A stretch of DNA of 49,345 nucleotides from Streptomyces sp. SID14436 (lineage in GTDB: Bacteria > Actinomycetota > Actinomycetes > Streptomycetales > Streptomycetaceae). Within the stretch, counting starts at the first letter, position 1; each line of letters begins with the position of its first letter. Below, one piece after another: positions 8,659 to 16,464 of the stretch. The stretch covers positions 1 to 49,345 of the forward strand of contig NZ_JAAGMD010000119.1 in the NCBI RefSeq assembly GCF_010548465.1, written 5' to 3'. Below the pieces are notes generated by a model. It searched no databases. It saw only the letters and a program-made list of their open reading frames with translations, and was not told the DNA's origin. The translations under genes were made by a program, and so were the position numbers.

Positions 8659-8749
8659 CCTGAGCCTCCTGCGGAAGAGTCGGGCGGGCGGGTGGTGGCG
8701 GTCCCGGCGGACAAGGGTGCCCAGGTGCCCGGGCCCTGCTGTGGAGCCG

Positions 8750-10276
8750 TCAGGCAGCAGAATCGAAGCCCTTGCGCGACGGGGACGACCCGCGGCGCGC
8801 GCCCTCGCCTGCCGGCCGACCCTGACCCGTGCGGCCCTGACCCGTCCGGCCCTGACCGGCACGCCCCCGGCGACCGCGGCGACGCTGGGACGACGACGCG
8901 CTCCGGGGACGCTCCACGGGCGGCGCCGCGATGACGACCGGGACGCCCGAAGGCGCCTGGGCGCCGGTGATACGGCTCAACTCCTCCTCGCCGGACCGCA
9001 CCTGGGCGATCCGGGGCGTGATGCCCGCCGCGTTCATCAGCCGGTTCATGTCCCGACGCTGGTCGGGGGTCACCAGGGTGACGACGCTGCCGGACTCGCC
9101 GGCGCGCGCCGTGCGACCGCCGCGGTGCAGGTAGTCCTTCGGGTCGGTGGGCGGGTCCACGTTGACGACCAGGTCGAGGTCGTCGACGTGGATGCCGCGT
9201 GCCGCGACGTTGGTCGCCACCAGCGCCGTGACCTGCCCGGTCTTGAACTGGGTCAGAGTCCGCGTGCGCTGGGGCTGGGACTTGCCGCCGTGCAGGCCGG
9301 CGGCGCGCACACCGCTGTTCAGCAGGTGCTTCACCAGCCGGTCCACGGCGTGCTTCGTGTCCAGGAACATGATCACGCGACCGTCGCGGGCCGCGATCTC
9401 GGTCGTCGTCCGGCGCTTGTCCTCGTCGTGCACGTGGAGCACGTGGTGTTCCATCGTGGTGACCGCGCCCGCCGACGGGTCGACGGAGTGGACCACCGGG
9501 TCCGTGAGGTAGCGGCGCACGAGCAGATCGACGTTGCGGTCCAGGGTGGCCGAGAACAGCATCCGCTGCCCGTCCGGGCGCACCTGGTCCAGCAGGGCGG
9601 TGACCTGCGGCATGAAGCCCATGTCGGCCATCTGGTCGGCCTCGTCGAGGACCGTGATGTCGACGTCGCCCAGCCGGCAGTCGCCGCGGTCGATGAGGTC
9701 CCGCAGCCGTCCGGGCGTCGCGACGACGACTTCGGCTCCGGCGCGCAGCGCGCCGGCCTGCCGGCCGATGGACATCCCGCCGACGACGGTGGCCATCCGC
9801 AGGCCCACGGAACGGGCGTACGGGGTGAGCGCGTCGGTGACCTGCTGGGCCAGCTCGCGGGTGGGCACGAGGACCAGCGCGAGCGGCTGGCGCGGTTCGG
9901 CACGCCGTCCCGCCGTCCGGGCCAGGAGGGCGAGGCCGAAGGCGAGGGTCTTGCCGGAACCGGTCCGGCCGCGGCCGAGTACGTCGCGGCCGGCCAGGGA
10001 GTTCGGCAGGGTCGCCGCCTGGATCGGGAACGGCACGGTCACGCCCTCATGGCCGAGCGTGGCCGAGAGCTGCGCGGGCATGTCGAGATCGGCGAACGAT
10101 TCGACGGCGGGCAGCCCCGGCGTGATCGTCTTCGGCGGCGCGAACTCCCCCTGGAGGGAGCGTCCGGCCGACCGGTTGCCCTGGCCCTTCGAACGGCGCT
10201 GACCGCCGCCGGAGCGACCCGCTCCGGAGCCGCCACCGAAACGGGCGTGGGCGCGGGACGTACGAGTGCGTTGCAT
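8750..10276 (-). CDS. DEAD-box ATP-dependent RNA helicase (RhlE/CsdA type)
   Basis: This 508-residue protein unwinds RNA using ATP. In order: a basic Gly/Arg/Ser-rich N-terminus (1-45); Q motif (SFADLDMPAQL, TVPFPIQAATLP); motif I GRTGSGKT (103-110); PTRELA; TPGR; motif II DEAD (LDEADQMADMGF); SAT (LFSATLD); then the second RecA domain with HGGKSQPQR, ATNVAARGIHVDDLDLVVN and motif VI HRGGRTARAG. The C-terminus is an arginine/glycine tail with GQGRTGQGR repeats, probably RNA-binding. ATG at 10276 follows AAGGAAGG. Placement behind a cold-shock protein gene suggests a role in cold RNA remodelling. Confidence 0.93.
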   Translation of the reverse strand: MQRTRTSRAHARFGGGSGAGRSGGGQRRSKGQGNRSAGRSLQGEFAPPKTITPGLPAVESFADLDMPAQLSATLGHEGVTVPFPIQAATLPNSLAGRDVLGRGRTGSGKTLAFGLALLARTAGRRAEPRQPLALVLVPTRELAQQVTDALTPYARSVGLRMATVVGGMSIGRQAGALRAGAEVVVATPGRLRDLIDRGDCRLGDVDITVLDEADQMADMGFMPQVTALLDQVRPDGQRMLFSATLDRNVDLLVRRYLTDPVVHSVDPSAGAVTTMEHHVLHVHDEDKRRTTTEIAARDGRVIMFLDTKHAVDRLVKHLLNSGVRAAGLHGGKSQPQRTRTLTQFKTGQVTALVATNVAARGIHVDDLDLVVNVDPPTDPKDYLHRGGRTARAGESGSVVTLVTPDQRRDMNRLMNAAGITPRIAQVRSGEEELSRITGAQAPSGVPVVIAAPPVERPRSASSSQRRRGRRGRAGQGRTGQGRTGQGRPAGEGARRGSSPSRKGFDSAA

Positions 10277-10455
10277 GCGAAACAAAACCTTCCTTGATGC
10301 GGCGCGCACCAAGGAATTCCCGCAGCAGACGAACAGCGCAGAGAATCTCGAGACGAGCCGAATTCGATGGGGGCGGACAGGCCGACCGGGAATGATCACC
10401 GATCGGTGGTGCGACGGATTCTGACGTCACACGCCCCGGTAAACATCAGCGAGCC

Positions 10456-10484
10456 GGGGCCCGCACCCCGAGGGTGCGGGCCCC
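10456..10484 (-). terminator. Terminator after the cold-shock gene
   Basis: Arms GGGGCCCGCACCC (10456-10468) and GGGTGCGGGCCCC (10472-10484) form a perfect 13-bp stem with a 3-nt loop, 31 bp downstream of the cold-shock stop. Confidence 0.85.
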
Positions 10485-10514
10485 AGCTGGCGAAAACGCG
10501 TGAGTGCCGGTGTG

Positions 10515-10718
10515 TCAGGCGACGACGATGTTCTCGGCCGTCGGGCCCTTCTGGCCCTGAGCGATGTCGAAGGACACCTTCTGGCCCTCCAGCAGCTCGC
10601 GGAAGCCCTGGGCAGCGATGTTCGAGTAGTGGGCGAAGACGTCGGCGCCGCCGCCGTCCTGCTCGATGAAGCCGAAGCCCTTTTCCGCGTTGAACCACTT
10701 CACGGTACCAGTAGCCAT
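10515..10718 (-). CDS. CspA-family cold-shock protein
   Basis: 67 residues covering a complete CSD OB-fold: [20 protein letters not shown] with RNP1 (KGFGFI), RNP2 as VFAHYS, and [20 protein letters not shown]. It binds single-stranded RNA or DNA and acts as an RNA chaperone. The start has AAGGAG upstream. A strong hairpin follows, so most transcripts probably end before the helicase gene. The residue pattern [10 protein letters not shown] is typical of actinobacterial members. Confidence 0.96.
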   Translation of the reverse strand: MATGTVKWFNAEKGFGFIEQDGGGADVFAHYSNIAAQGFRELLEGQKVSFDIAQGQKGPTAENIVVA

Positions 10719-11121
10719 TTGATTTTCTCCTTCGGAGACGGTGTCAGAAATTCACCGTGTGTGAATTCCTGGTCGCCGTGATGATTACCCCGTCGGAAAT
10801 AAACCTTCTGGCCAACCACACCTGCAACTGCTATCGACAGTAGCACGGTGCGATCGCCCCTGCACCGTCGATAACCACCCTCCGTCCGTCACCGGGAAAT
10901 ACCCGCCACGCCCCGCACCCTATTTCTCCTGCCGCGGATACAGATATGGCCGGCCGCCGGCCCGCACGTCTCCACCCCGCGGATCCGCCCACAGCGCGCT
11001 GACCTCCACACTCACCGGCGCACCCCCCGGCCACCGCCCCCGACGGCCCCCGTACGCCGACGCCGCGGGACAGCGCACGGCGCGACTTAGGTCACACCCG
11101 CCGGTGAGGCACGCTGGAGGC
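10719..11121. other. Cold-shock leader and divergent promoter region
   Basis: No gene is seen. The half next to the cold-shock gene is unusually A/T-rich for this genome. It contains an inverted repeat, AATTCAC (10749-10755) and GTGAATT (10761-10767), 30-50 nt before the start codon, which could fold in the mRNA leader. The other half leads into the DCC-family gene on the plus strand. Confidence 0.5.
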
Positions 11122-11511
11122 ATGCGGACCCGACCGGTACTGGTCTACGACGGTGACTGCCGCTTCTGCACGTCGTCGGTCGCAGTCCTCCAACGCCTGC
11201 TGCGGGCGGACTGCACCACCACCCCTTGGCAGCACGCGGACCTGACCTCCCTCGGCACCACCGAGCAGCGGGCCACGTACGAAGCCCTGTGGATCACCCC
11301 CACCGGGACCGTGTACGGCGGAGCACAAGCGGTGGCCAGACTCCTGCTCCGAGCGGGCAAGGGCTGGGCCTGCCTGGGCGCCCTGCTCACCCTGCCGCCG
11401 ATGCGCCGGCTCGCACACGGCGTGTACCGCCTCATCGCCGACAACCGAGACCGCCTGCCCGGCGGAACGGCAGCCTGCGCCCTCCCACCCGACCGACGGG
11501 GCCGACCGTAG
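11122..11511 (+). CDS. DCC-family thiol-disulfide oxidoreductase (DUF393)
   Basis: 129 residues. The signature YDGDCRFCTSSVAVLQRLL near the N-terminus holds the DxDCxxC motif of the DCC family, thought to be thioredoxin-like redox proteins. LWITPTGTVYGGAQAVARLL and IADNRD in the second half also fit the family. ATG at 11122 is chosen; GTG at 11104 would add six residues. GGAGG sits too close to the ATG to be a normal ribosome site, so the mRNA may be leaderless. Confidence 0.85.
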   Translation: MRTRPVLVYDGDCRFCTSSVAVLQRLLRADCTTTPWQHADLTSLGTTEQRATYEALWITPTGTVYGGAQAVARLLLRAGKGWACLGALLTLPPMRRLAHGVYRLIADNRDRLPGGTAACALPPDRRGRP

Positions 11512-11685
11512 TAAGCGACGACAGGAGAGTCCCAGCCCCACCACCCGGGATGCGTCACTCACCCCGACTCCTCAGTCCTGATCGGCCTCCACGCCCGCCG
11601 TATCGCCGATGGACGAACAACTCCCGCCGGCCCGCCCGCCCTGCGCATCCCGCCGTTCCGCCGGCAAGCGCCCCCCCGCGGACCG

Positions 11686-12012
11686 CTATGCGCCGGGAGC
11701 CCGGTACTGAACCTGTTCGGCCCGGCGCAGGGCCTCCAGGGTTTCGTCGACCGTCAGGAGCACAGTCGTCTCGAAGGAGCTGAGCGCACCCCCTCCGCTG
11801 ATCGCCAGGGCGACCGAGGCCATGGACACGTTGTCCGGCGCCTCCCACAGGTTGTAGCCGTCGTGCGTGCCGAAGGCGTACCAGAAGCCGTGGAGCTTCC
11901 CGCCCACGGACTCGATGTACGACCGAGCAGCCTGCGCCCGGTCCTCCGGACGGCTGATCAACCGGGCCCACGTCTCCGGCGTGTAGCTGAATCTCGTCAG
12001 GTAGAGCGGCAT
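11686..12012 (-). CDS. GYD domain-containing protein
   Basis: 108 residues, a ferredoxin-like alpha/beta barrel of the GYD family. MPLYLTRFSYTPETWARLI and the family motif as FGTHDGYNLWEAPDNVSMAS are present. Function is unknown; members resemble dimeric barrel proteins. AGGAGA precedes the ATG at 12012. It stands alone on the minus strand. Confidence 0.85.
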   Translation of the reverse strand: MPLYLTRFSYTPETWARLISRPEDRAQAARSYIESVGGKLHGFWYAFGTHDGYNLWEAPDNVSMASVALAISGGGALSSFETTVLLTVDETLEALRRAEQVQYRAPGA

Positions 12013-12336
12013 CGTGTCTCCTCTTCGTCTCTACGAGGGATGCCGTGCCGGGCCGCGGTCACACCGCAGGCGCGCCCTGCGTTCCCCCGATCGGCCGGGA
12101 ACGGAGACTGACCCCGCCACAGCCGGCGGGTGCCAGCCAGGAACTCGGCTCAGACGTGCCTTCGATCCATGTGAACCCCACGGTGCGAGAGTTGTTGGCG
12201 TTGCCTTGTCCGTCTGCGCCGTGGCCACGACGAGCCGACCGCGATCTGCACTGCCGTGTCCGTGATCACGGCGGCAGCTGTGTATGCGCACGCGGAGTCG
12301 CGAAAGGTGCATGGCCCGGCACGAGAGGGCTCCAGG
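12013..12336. other. Non-coding stretch, nothing recognised
   Basis: The six frames show only short, low-bias ORFs and no family motif. The region is visibly less GC-biased than its surroundings, as is everything up to the tRNA at 13.6 kb. Confidence 0.5.
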
Positions 12337-12765
12337 CTAGACCCAGTTCGCCCAACCGAACGTGAACTTGTATGCGGCGCGCACGGCGTCCCGCCCTCGG
12401 CTCCCTGCCGGAAGCGCCCCGCAGAGAGCGGCAACGAACAGAGCGGCGAAGGCCCCTCCGATGATCGCGCCGGTCCGGGGTGACCAGACCACTCCCACGA
12501 AAACGCTCGCGATGACCACGATCACCAAGCCCCAGTGCGCAACGGGCAATTCCACGCGGAACAGGTTGCGCATGGCGCTATGTGATGCCCGCACGTCCAG
12601 GTTGTAGCGCTCTCTCGCCGCATCAGGATCGGCGTGCGCCCCTTCCGGCCAATGCTGTTGCCCCGACGTCCTCCGCCCGTCCCGCGTGCCATGAGCCTGG
12701 CTGCCGTCCCCTCCGGCGGAGCCTGCGCCCACGACCCGACGACGCCCACCGGAGACTCTTCCCAT
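12337..12765 (-). CDS. Possible two-helix membrane protein
   Basis: Up to 142 residues. The C-terminal half has two likely membrane helices (HWGLVIVVIASVFVGVVW and TGAIIGGAFAALFVAALCGAL) and a basic end. The N-terminal third is Gly/Arg-rich with weak codon bias, so the start may be further in, for example ATG at 12573 (MRNLFRVELP). No ribosome site stands out at either. It is divergent from the ScoMcrA-like ORF. No family is recognised; it could be a remnant. Confidence 0.4.
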   Translation of the reverse strand: MGRVSGGRRRVVGAGSAGGDGSQAHGTRDGRRTSGQQHWPEGAHADPDAARERYNLDVRASHSAMRNLFRVELPVAHWGLVIVVIASVFVGVVWSPRTGAIIGGAFAALFVAALCGALPAGSRGRDAVRAAYKFTFGWANWV

Positions 12766-12797
12766 CCGTCACGGCCCCATATGTCGGTGGCTTCGTC

Positions 12798-12803
12798 TAC
12801 CTT
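12798..12803 (+). promoter_or_regulatory. -10 box TACCTT, leaderless start
   Basis: TACCTT ends 6 nt before the ATG at 12810, so transcription would start at or next to the start codon. No ribosome site is present. Confidence 0.5.
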
Positions 12804-12809
12804 CCCATC

Positions 12810-13097
12810 ATGACGCTGAACGAAATCACTCGATCTGCGGTTCTGCAGGCCGTTGCGGAGTACGACCGGCTCGGCCGGGACGCGTTCCTGGAGCGATACG
12901 GGTTCGGACCGTCGCGCAGCTACCTGCTCGAGATCGACGGCAAGGAGTACGACTCGAAGGCCATCGTCGGGGCGGCACACGGCTATCTGCCCGGACGGGA
13001 CCCTCTGGGACGCGACGAGTTCTCCGGCGGCAAGGACCATGCTGCCAAGCTGTTGAGCGACCTTGGATTCGACGTCGTGGTTCGCACGGCGGGCTGA
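12810..13097 (+). CDS. Stand-alone ScoMcrA-like N-terminal domain protein
   Basis: 95 residues beginning MTLNEITRSAVLQAVAEYD, then RLGRDAFLERYGFGPSRSYL, GKEYDSKAIVGAAHGYL and EFSGGKDHAAKLLSDLGFDV. This pattern is, from memory, the N-terminal head seen in ScoMcrA-like modification-dependent restriction enzymes and related HNH nucleases of Streptomyces. Here it ends at once; the downstream 460 bp show no SRA or HNH segment in any frame. It is either a genuine single-domain protein or the surviving start of a decayed nuclease gene. The start is ATG 12810 with a leaderless-type promoter. Confidence 0.65.
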   Translation: MTLNEITRSAVLQAVAEYDRLGRDAFLERYGFGPSRSYLLEIDGKEYDSKAIVGAAHGYLPGRDPLGRDEFSGGKDHAAKLLSDLGFDVVVRTAG

Positions 13098-13562
13098 TCC
13101 CTGAAGGGCATTGAGTTACGTGTTGTGCCGTCCCCGACAGTTCTTCCTGTACGCCTGTGTGTAACCCGGTGATGTCAGCCGCCGGATGTCAACGGAACAG
13201 CCCCGGCAAGGGACAGACCTCCAGCGGTTCATCCGGCCGGTCCGCCCATTGCCACCATGTGCCTGCCGGCGCACCGCCAGAGAGAGCGACAGACCCTCCG
13301 GCCGTCGTCATCTCGTCGGGCCAGCACAAGACCGCCGGAGTTCGAGGGCTGGTTGCACTCAGGACAGGATGGGGCGCATGCGGCGCACCTTAGCGGAGCT
13401 GCGTCTTCGTCCCGAAGCAACTCGGGGGCGCCTGAGCGTGAGCCAAATGCATCCTCACCTGCTGTGATGGCGCGCAGGTGTCTGACACTTCTTCGCTGCT
13501 GTCAACCGGCCAGAAGCGGACGTCAAAGGCCCCGGACCAAGATCGGTCCGGGGCCTTTTGGC
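13098..13562. other. Non-coding stretch beside tRNA-Arg
   Basis: No ORF with convincing codon bias or motif is seen; the short readings present look random. It separates the ScoMcrA-like ORF from the tRNA terminator and may be decayed DNA. Confidence 0.45.
13525..13559 (-). terminator. Terminator of tRNA-Arg
   Basis: AAAGGCCCCGGACC (13525-13538) and GGTCCGGGGCCTTT (13545-13558) form a perfect 14-bp stem with a 6-nt loop and A/T flanks on both sides, immediately past the tRNA 3' end. It could also stop plus-strand transcription. Confidence 0.9.
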
Positions 13563-13638
13563 TGGTGCCCCCGGCAGGATTCGAACCTGCGACACCCGCT
13601 TTAGGAGAGCGGTGCTCTATCCCCTGAGCTACGAAGGC
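13563..13638 (-). tRNA. tRNA-Arg (anticodon CCT)
   Basis: The minus strand folds as a cloverleaf: acceptor GCCTTCG pairs with CGGGGGC, D arm GCTC/GAGC, anticodon stem CCGCT/AGCGG with loop CTCCTAA, T arm GCAGG-TTCGAAT-CCTGC. The anticodon CCT reads AGG. The discriminator is A (13566) and CCA is encoded (13563-13565). Body 73 nt plus CCA. Confidence 0.96.
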
Positions 13639-13798
13639 ATCCGGGCCGCGTGCGTCGGCCCCGTGGTCCGCGGGACCACAGGCGTCAGGGTACCGGATCG
13701 GGGTCGGCGGGTGGGCCGGTCGGGGCCCGGGGCGGGGGCTGCGACCGGTACTCGCCGGGGTTCCGGGAGCCGAGGGCGGCGTCCTGTCGCGGCCGGGG

Positions 13799-15124
13799 TC
13801 AGTCGCGGGTGACGCGGATGCGGTAGGTGGGGGTGCTGCTGCCGGAGTCGTCGGCGGCGTCGGCGTTGTCGGCGCCGGTGGCCTCGAGGACGGTGATGCG
13901 GATGCCTTCGTGGCGGTCGACGAAGCTCTCGCCGGGGGTGAAGGGGGCGTCGGAGAGTTCGGCGTGGACGTTGGGGCTGCGGGTGCAGCCTCCGCTGTCG
14001 CGGCGGGAGTCGTAGACGGTGATGGGGCCCATGCCGGTGTCCACGTTGGCGTCGACCTTGTAGATGAGGACGCCGGGGCGGCAGACGGCCTCGTCGTTGC
14101 CGGCCTGGGTGCGGACCTCGACGGCGTAGCCGGACTGTTCGTCGAGGGGGAGGAAGGCGAGTTTCGGGCCGCCGGTGTCGGCGAGGGGGGTGAGGGTGTA
14201 GTCCCGGGTGCCGGGGGCGGCCGCGCAGTGGACCTGGTCGGTGTCCAGCCAGCCGAGTTTCCATTTGTGCCAGGCGAGCAGGTCGTTGTTGGCGCCCCAG
14301 TCCTCGCTCATGATGTCCCAGTGGCCGACGGCGCCGCCGCCCTCGGCGGTGTAGAGGTCGGGCAGGCCGAAGACGTGGCCGTTCTCGTGGGGCAGGACCC
14401 GGTAGCCGGTGCTGTCGTAGGAGCCGGAGCCGTCGTCCTGGCGGGAGTAGACGAAGGAGGCGTTGGCGACGGGGACGCCGTCGGCGGTGGGGGCCTCGGT
14501 GTTGCCGGCGAAGGTCACGGACAGGACGGTGTCCAGGGCGGAGGGGCCGGCGTTCGGGGTGACCAGGACGTTCACCATGTCGTACGCCCGGAAGTCCACG
14601 CGCGGGTCCGCGGCCTCGACGATGTCGCGCACCAGCCGGCGGTACCCGGGGTCGAAGGGGGCGCCGCGTTCTATGCCGTAGGCGCGGAACGACTTGGGCA
14701 TCCGCAGCCAGTCGGGGATGGGGATGTCGGAGCGGTAGTCGAGGCGGCCGTAGGAACTGGTGCGGAACCATTCCTGGGTGCTGGGGAAGAACTCGCGGTA
14801 GCGGTCCAGGGCGTCTCCCTCGCCGACGGCGTCGGAGAAGTCGATCATCAGGGTGAGGGCGCGGACCGTGCCGGTGGAGCGGGCGTATCCGGGGCCCGTC
14901 GGCATGCCCTCGGACATCTGGACGTCGCCGGCGCTGCTGATCAGGCACGGGCCGTGGGCGGAGGAGGGGGAGGGGGCGCTCGGTCCGGCGCCCGCGGTGG
15001 AGGTGCCGGGGGAGAGGCTGCCGTTGCCGGCCGAGGTGCCGACGGCGAGGGTCAGGGCGGTGACGGATGCCAGGGCGGCCAGGCGGCGCGGCGATATACG
15101 TCGGCTGCTCGGCTGCGGCTGCAT
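13799..15124 (-). CDS. Secreted M6-family metalloprotease (immune inhibitor A-like)
   Basis: A 441-residue zinc protease. The N-terminus has twin Arg residues and a hydrophobic stretch (RISPRRLAALASVTALTLAVG), an export signal, then a Ser/Pro/Ala linker. The catalytic motif is HENGHVFGLPDLY (zinc ligands His246, His250 and Asp/His downstream; Glu247 catalytic), matching M6 peptidases. The M6 domain begins near VRALTLMIDFSDA. Beta-rich C-terminal sequence follows (GVLIYKVDANVDTGMG). ATG at 15124 has GGAGG 7 nt upstream; the longer frame adds 61 unlikely residues. The product should act outside the cell. Confidence 0.88.
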   Translation of the reverse strand: MQPQPSSRRISPRRLAALASVTALTLAVGTSAGNGSLSPGTSTAGAGPSAPSPSSAHGPCLISSAGDVQMSEGMPTGPGYARSTGTVRALTLMIDFSDAVGEGDALDRYREFFPSTQEWFRTSSYGRLDYRSDIPIPDWLRMPKSFRAYGIERGAPFDPGYRRLVRDIVEAADPRVDFRAYDMVNVLVTPNAGPSALDTVLSVTFAGNTEAPTADGVPVANASFVYSRQDDGSGSYDSTGYRVLPHENGHVFGLPDLYTAEGGGAVGHWDIMSEDWGANNDLLAWHKWKLGWLDTDQVHCAAAPGTRDYTLTPLADTGGPKLAFLPLDEQSGYAVEVRTQAGNDEAVCRPGVLIYKVDANVDTGMGPITVYDSRRDSGGCTRSPNVHAELSDAPFTPGESFVDRHEGIRITVLEATGADNADAADDSGSSTPTYRIRVTRD

Positions 15125-15315
15125 GCAGGACCTCCGCTCCACACGGCAGCCGCCGGTCTCCGGCTGCACCCTTCCGATCACCCTGCGTCGTGGGGTGCGC
15201 GGGCGCCCGTCGGCAGGGCCGATTGTGTGTTTTTCGAGGTCAGGGGGCGCAGAAGGGGCCGTTCGGGGGAGGGCGGGGGCATGACTCAGAGGTGTGAGCC
15301 AGGTCACAGAAAAAG

Positions 15316-15333
15316 ATTTCCCGGGCGGGAAAT
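15316..15333. promoter_or_regulatory. Palindrome ATTTCCCG-GG-CGGGAAAT
   Basis: Perfect 8-bp arms with a 2-nt centre, upstream of the TetR gene at 15431 and of the divergent M6 protease. With the next two sites it makes a row of symmetric elements; a repressor site is inferred. Confidence 0.55.
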
Positions 15334-15336
15334 AAG

Positions 15337-15353
15337 CGGGGAGTGTTTCCCCG
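15337..15353. promoter_or_regulatory. Operator-like site CGGGGAGTGTTTCCCCG
   Basis: 17-bp imperfect palindrome, 14 of 17 bases identical to the second site 40 bp downstream. The 40-bp centre-to-centre spacing is close to four helical turns. Confidence 0.6.
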
Positions 15354-15376
15354 TTTAGACCTGTGTTCGCGTGAAA

Positions 15377-15393
15377 CGGGGAGTCACTCCCCG
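15377..15393. promoter_or_regulatory. Operator-like site CGGGGAGTCACTCCCCG
   Basis: Perfect palindrome (8-bp arms, 1-nt centre) 38 bp before the TetR start codon. Likely autoregulatory operator of the TetR-DHA2 pair. Confidence 0.65.
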
Positions 15394-15430
15394 GATCGCG
15401 TCACCGGACCTCGATCGTCAGGAGTGCATC

Positions 15431-16075
15431 GTGCAGACCGCCCACCCCGTGCAGCGCAAGGTGCCCAGGCCGCGTGCCGACGCCGTGCGCAACCGGGAGC
15501 GGATCGTCGCCGCCGCCCGGGAGATGCTCGTCGAGTTCGGTGCGGACGTGCCGCTCGACGACGTCGCCCGCCGGGCCGGCGTCGGCAACGCCACGGTGTA
15601 CCGCAACTTCCCCGACCGCGACGCGCTCGTGCGCGAGGTCGTCTGCTCCGTGATGGACCGTACGGCGCGGGCGGCCGAGCAGATGCTCGCCGAGACCGGG
15701 GACGCCTTCGAGGCACTGGAGCGTTTCGCGCACACGTCCGCCGACGAGCGGATCAGTGCGCTGTGCCCGGTCATCTCGAGCACCTTCGACCAGCACCACC
15801 CCGACCTGGAGGACGCGCGCCGCCGCGTCGAGAACCTCGTCGCACAGCTCATCGACCGCGCCAAGGCGGCCGGGCAGCTCCGTGCGGACGTGGAGTTCGG
15901 CGATCTGCTGGTCGGCATCGCGCAGTTGAGCCGGCCCCCGGCCGGTACCGCCTGTATGCATGCCGACCGTTTCGTCCACCGCCATCTGCAGCTGTTCCTG
16001 GACGGGATGCGGGCGCCCGCGCCCAGCGTCCTGCCGGGCACGGCCGTCACCGTGGAGGACCTGCGCGCCCCCTGA
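15431..16075 (+). CDS. TetR-family regulator of the adjacent exporter
   Basis: 214 residues. The helix-turn-helix is clear: AVRNRERIVAAAREMLVEFG, then VPLDDVARRAGVGNATVYRN and FPDRDALVREVV. The C-terminal ligand domain is of the SBP-like TetR_C type (HRHLQLFLDGMRAPAPSVLP). GTG at 15431 has AGGAG 7 nt upstream; the longer frame from 15371 would overlay the operator. The DHA2 exporter follows 390 bp later on the same strand and is the likely target. Confidence 0.88.
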   Translation: MQTAHPVQRKVPRPRADAVRNRERIVAAAREMLVEFGADVPLDDVARRAGVGNATVYRNFPDRDALVREVVCSVMDRTARAAEQMLAETGDAFEALERFAHTSADERISALCPVISSTFDQHHPDLEDARRRVENLVAQLIDRAKAAGQLRADVEFGDLLVGIAQLSRPPAGTACMHADRFVHRHLQLFLDGMRAPAPSVLPGTAVTVEDLRAP

Positions 16076-16464
16076 GTCGTCGCCAGTGACCCCGACCCCA
16101 GACCCACTCCGTCCGAGTCGTTCCGAGGAGTTCACCCGGGCCGCCCCACCGCAGCAGGTGTGAGGCCCCCACCCCACCTTTCCGCCGTCGTCCGACGGCA
16201 CCGCCCCGCGGCCGTCCCGGGTCCCTGAAGCCCGGTGGACGAGTCCCTACCCGACCACGCCCTTTTTCCTCCGACGTTCCCTCAGCCGTCTCCTTCGGCC
16301 TTCCAGCCGACGATCCCTACGGCGTTGTCCACGTTCCCTACGAGAGTTCCTGCGACATCCCTCTCCCTACGCATCGGCGGCGCGTCCGCGCATCCACGCT
16401 TCCGCGCCGCCCCGCAGTTCCGTTACGGCCCTTTCCCTTACGACGTTCCGAAGTGGGTACCCCC
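16076..16464 (+). other. 389-bp leader of the DHA2 exporter with recurring TTCCCTACG-like motif
   Basis: No gene is recognised. Copies of a short motif close to ACGTTCCCTACG occur near 16241, 16273, 16310, 16331, 16362 and 16431. The stretch is poorer in G than its surroundings. A small hairpin, GCCGTCG/CGACGGC, sits at 16184-16199, just past the TetR gene. Confidence 0.5.

Noticed and set aside
12582-12809. N-terminal extension of the ScoMcrA-like ORF
   Set aside because: The extension has no family similarity and would include the -10 box; the start at 12810 is better.
13378-13467. Short ORF starting MRRTLAELRLRPEATRG
   Set aside because: About 29 codons, no ribosome site or family match; likely chance.
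13563-13638. tRNA-Arg 3' end as an attachment site
   Set aside because: No second copy of the tRNA 3' segment and no integrase were seen in the window.
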